From DASPKX01 sp035627835 (GTDB lineage: Bacteria > Verrucomicrobiota > Verrucomicrobiia > Limisphaerales > SXQI01): DNA of 35,545 nucleotides. The stretch lies in assembly GCA_035627835.1 (NCBI GenBank), contig DASPKX010000063.1:1-35545 (forward strand), in the 5' to 3' direction. A program made the position numbers and the translations under genes. A model generated the notes under the pieces. The model saw only the letters and a list, made by a program, of their open reading frames with translations, was not told the DNA's origin and made no database searches. Shown piece by piece: positions 33,336 to 35,545 of the stretch. Every line of letters starts with the position of its first letter. The first letter of the stretch is position 1.

Positions 33336-34790
33336 ATGAATCCGGCGGAACATCGGTTGACCTTGGAACATATGGCGCTCACGCGCCGGGAGTTCCTCAA
33401 TAAGTGCGGCATGGGGATGGGCGCCCTTGGCTTGGCCGGCATGCTCGGCAACTTCCTGAGCCCCACCACCCAAGCCGCAAACTACGCGAACCCGCTCGCG
33501 CCGAAGCAACCGCACTTCCCAGCGAAGGCTAAGCGCGTCATTCACCTGTTCATGAATGGCGGGCCTTCGCAGGTGGACACTTTTGATCCGAAGCCCGCGT
33601 TGGAGCGTTACGCGGGCAAGACACTGCCGATTGAAAACTTGAAGACGGAGCGCAAGACCGGAGCGGCGTTTCCTTCGATGTTCAAGTTCAAGAAATATGG
33701 GCAGAGCGGGATCGAGGTTTCTGAACTTTTTGAAAAGACGGCGGAGTCGATTGATGACATTGCGGTGATCCGCTCGATGCACGCGGATGTGCCGAATCAC
33801 GAGCCATCCCTGCTGCTGCTGAATTGCGGTGAGGCTCGCCAGATCCGCCCGAGCATGGGTTCGTGGATCACTTACGGGCTCGGGACTGAAAATCAGAATT
33901 TGCCAGGGTTCATCGCGATGTGCCCGGGCGGTTATCCCATTCAGGAATCGCAAAACTGGCAGTGCGGATTTTTGCCTGGCGTTTACCAGGGCACTTACAT
34001 CGACACGCAGCACACGTCGATTGAGAAGCTCATTGAGCACATAGAGAATAAATACACTTCTAAGCCCGCTCAGCGGAAGCAACTGGATTTGCTGCAGGAA
34101 TTGAACCGGCGGCACCAGGAGAAGCGGGCACAGGACGCACAACTCGAGGCGCGCATCCAATCTTTCGAACTCGCGTATCGCATGCAGATGGATGCAACCG
34201 ATGCATTCGACGTCACCCGCGAGCCGGAGCACATACGCAAGATGTACGGCGAAGGGACGCAAGCTCGGCAAATCTTGATCGCCCGCCGCTTGATTGAACG
34301 CGGTGTGCGGTTCGTGCAGGTGTGGCATGGCGCGGGGCAGCCCTGGGATAGCCACGATGACATTGCGGACAACCACAAGCGTCTGGCCAAGGAGTGCGAT
34401 CAAGCCATTGGCGCGCTCCTGAAGGATTTGAAGCAACGCGGGATGCTGGAGGATACTCTCGTTATTTGGGGTGGAGAATTCGGCCGCACACCGACAGTGG
34501 AACTGCCAACGCCTGGCGCGAACGCAGGCAAGATCAACGGCCGCGATCATAATCACTGGGGCTACACAATGTGGATGGCTGGCGGGGGCGTGAAGGGCGG
34601 CTATGTGCATGGCGCCACAGACGAGTTCGGGTTCCGCGCGGTCGAAAACAAAGTTCACGTTTATGACCTCCAAGCGACCATTCTCCGCTTGCTGGGGTTC
34701 GATCACGAGAAGCTCACTTTCCGCCACGCTGGGCGGGACTTCCGCTTAACGGATGTGCATGGCCAGGTGGTGAAAGACATCATTGCCTGA
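33336..34790 (+). CDS. DUF1501 Tat-exported protein
   Basis: The start is the ATG at 33336, which puts a Tat-type leader at the N-terminus: LTRREFLNKCGMGMGALGLAG, with twin Arg17-Arg18. The 485-residue mature region has the DUF1501 pattern: HLFMNGGPSQVDTFDPKP, SMHADVPNHEPSLLLLNCGE, GTENQNLPGFIAM, VQVWHGAGQPWDSHDD, and TLVIWGGEFGRTPTVE. Final parts are GRDHNHWGYTMWMAGGGVKG and ATILRLLGFDHEKLTF. The fold is alkaline phosphatase/sulfatase-like; metal-binding His and Asp are visible but the reaction is not known. In planctomycetes and Verrucomicrobia this family usually follows a DUF1549/DUF1553 protein, which is absent here. It lies 86 bases after the HerA-like gene. Confidence 0.93.
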   Translation: MNPAEHRLTLEHMALTRREFLNKCGMGMGALGLAGMLGNFLSPTTQAANYANPLAPKQPHFPAKAKRVIHLFMNGGPSQVDTFDPKPALERYAGKTLPIENLKTERKTGAAFPSMFKFKKYGQSGIEVSELFEKTAESIDDIAVIRSMHADVPNHEPSLLLLNCGEARQIRPSMGSWITYGLGTENQNLPGFIAMCPGGYPIQESQNWQCGFLPGVYQGTYIDTQHTSIEKLIEHIENKYTSKPAQRKQLDLLQELNRRHQEKRAQDAQLEARIQSFELAYRMQMDATDAFDVTREPEHIRKMYGEGTQARQILIARRLIERGVRFVQVWHGAGQPWDSHDDIADNHKRLAKECDQAIGALLKDLKQRGMLEDTLVIWGGEFGRTPTVELPTPGANAGKINGRDHNHWGYTMWMAGGGVKGGYVHGATDEFGFRAVENKVHVYDLQATILRLLGFDHEKLTFRHAGRDFRLTDVHGQVVKDIIA

Positions 34791-34847
34791 GCCGGGTTCC
34801 GTCATCCCACGGATTGAAAAGCGCTGGCGGGCATCTATTTTGCAGGC

Positions 34848-35183
34848 ATGAAACGTCTCTTAACTGTTCTCCTGCCCTCGCTGTTGGGTCTGCTTTTGGC
34901 GGCTTGCGCCACGAATAAAGTCGATTGGAACAGCCGCGTCGGCAGCTACAACTTTGACCAAGCCGTCCTGGAAATGGGGCCGCCAGACAAGGTCGCTCAA
35001 CTAACTGACGGAACCCGGGTGGCGGAATGGATGACGTCGCGTGGATACACCCAAGGTGGGTTCCTCGTGCATAGCGGCCCCTTCCTGCACACCTACGCTG
35101 ACGCGCCTTCGCCCGATTACTTCTTGCGCTTGACCTTCACAGCGGACGGCCGCCTGCAAAGCTGGAAAAAATACGCCCGCTAA
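34848..35183 (+). CDS. Small lipoprotein
   Basis: The 111-residue protein begins MKRLLTVLLPSLLGLLLAAC, a lipoprotein signal with the lipobox LLAAC (Cys20). The mature part is mostly beta: WNSRVGSYNFDQAVLEMGPPDKVAQLTDGTRVAEW, then TSRGYTQGGFLV and FLRLTFTADGRLQSWKKYA. This pattern resembles SmpA/OmlA- or DUF-type small envelope lipoproteins with a GPP and a closing strand, but I do not assign a family. It is probably anchored at the outer membrane. Its stop is six bases from the convergent Xer gene. Confidence 0.75.
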   Translation: MKRLLTVLLPSLLGLLLAACATNKVDWNSRVGSYNFDQAVLEMGPPDKVAQLTDGTRVAEWMTSRGYTQGGFLVHSGPFLHTYADAPSPDYFLRLTFTADGRLQSWKKYAR

Positions 35184-35189
35184 AGCCGA

Positions 35190-35545
35190 TTAGGCTCGAG
35201 GGTGCGCGTTCCGGTAGGCTTTCTTCAGGCGTTCCGCGCTCACGTGTGTGTAAACCTGTGTCGTGACCAGGTGGGCATGGCCCATGAGTTCCTGCACGCT
35301 CCGTAAATCAGCCCCGGCATCCAAGAGATGCGTCGCGAAGCTATGGCGGAGCTTGTGAGGGGTGAGCTTGGGATCAAGGCCGCAGCGCGCGAGGTAAGCC
35401 TTCAAGCGCAGTTGCACGATGCGCGGGTAAATGGCCTCCGGCTTATCGGCGGCCGCTAAAAAGATGGGGTCCCGAGGCCCGGGAATTCGCCCGAGCGCCT
35501 CCCAATATTCGGCAATCGCTTTCATCGCGGGGCCGCCGATCGGCG
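35190..35545 (-). CDS. Tyrosine recombinase Xer-type, C-terminal catalytic part (runs off the window)
   Basis: The frame is open to the right edge, so only about 118 C-terminal residues are seen; an internal ATG at 35525 is not the true start. The catalytic boxes are LTPHKLRHSFATHLLDAG (His-x-x-Arg), LRSVQELMGHAHLVTTQVYTHV with the His and the nucleophile Tyr, and a typical XerC/D tail. The first catalytic Arg is beyond the edge. It matches XerC/XerD, which resolve chromosome dimers at dif. A phage-type integrase is less likely, since the tail is short and no element is visible. XerC versus XerD cannot be decided. Confidence 0.9.
   Translation of the reverse strand, partial: PIGGPAMKAIAEYWEALGRIPGPRDPIFLAAADKPEAIYPRIVQLRLKAYLARCGLDPKLTPHKLRHSFATHLLDAGADLRSVQELMGHAHLVTTQVYTHVSAERLKKAYRNAHPRA

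Noticed and set aside
33246..34727. 493-codon open frame on the minus strand
   Set aside because: It is fully antisense to the DUF1501 gene. Its product is an Arg/Leu-rich low-quality sequence with no family pattern.
35190..35545. Mark of an integrated element at the right edge
   Set aside because: The partial tyrosine recombinase looks like XerC/D; no attachment repeats, tRNA or phage genes are near.

Overview
The window looks like chromosomal, non-mobile DNA of a Verrucomicrobia-type bacterium, most likely near the Pedosphaera/Limisphaera group. This is inferred from gene content: a DUF1501 Tat-exported protein, a PEP-CTERM protein beside a sialate O-acetylesterase, very large secreted multidomain proteins, a HEAT-repeat export protein, fairly high GC, and many genes with weak or no Shine-Dalgarno sequence. 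I see no tRNA, rRNA, CRISPR array, insertion sequence or prophage.

Left part (1-9.1 kb): a partial, disordered Arg/Glu-rich protein gene runs off the left edge. A small basic protein gene follows, with a strong terminator. Next come a ~1000-residue secreted PA14/Ig/ThuA-like protein and a DUF5335 protein. A plus-strand GT2 glycosyltransferase plus two FkbM methyltransferases (surface glycan type) then converges on a YihY/BrkB membrane protein.

Middle (9.2-19.5 kb): a class-C beta-lactamase-like serine hydrolase and a YebC/TACO1-type protein are followed by a minus-strand operon (DUF485 protein, acetate-type Na+/solute symporter, exported metallo-beta-lactamase-fold hydrolase). Divergent from it is a 1637-residue secreted protein. 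It has an alpha/alpha-toroid (prenyltransferase/squalene-oxidase-like) domain, PKD and CARDB domains, and seven 79-residue HYR-type tandem repeats.

Housekeeping block (19.5-26.1 kb, minus strand): apgM, a sugar nucleotidyltransferase, a two-domain CbiX-like chelatase, tyrA, aroA, cmk and plsC. These are closely spaced and end at a bidirectional terminator shared with the giant repeat protein. They link glycolysis, nucleotide-sugar supply, aromatic amino acid synthesis, CMP phosphorylation and phospholipid acylation.

Right part (26.4-35.5 kb): an unrecognised exported protein with a possible tail-tube-like fold, and a small two-helix membrane protein apparently broken by one base in a G8 run. 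A five-gene minus-strand cluster follows in transcription order: PEP-CTERM protein, sialate O-acetylesterase, HEAT protein, DUF2238/YjdF membrane protein, 55-60 aa membrane peptide. On the plus strand come a HerA-like ATPase (DUF853), a DUF1501 protein and a small lipoprotein. The catalytic half of a Xer-type tyrosine recombinase runs off the right edge.

The best leads are the giant toroid/HYR protein with its Gly/Asn/Pro tail, the exported tail-tube-like protein, the asymmetric double CbiX protein, the G8 frameshift, and the symporter-hydrolase operon. I did not find a clear new defence or mobile system.
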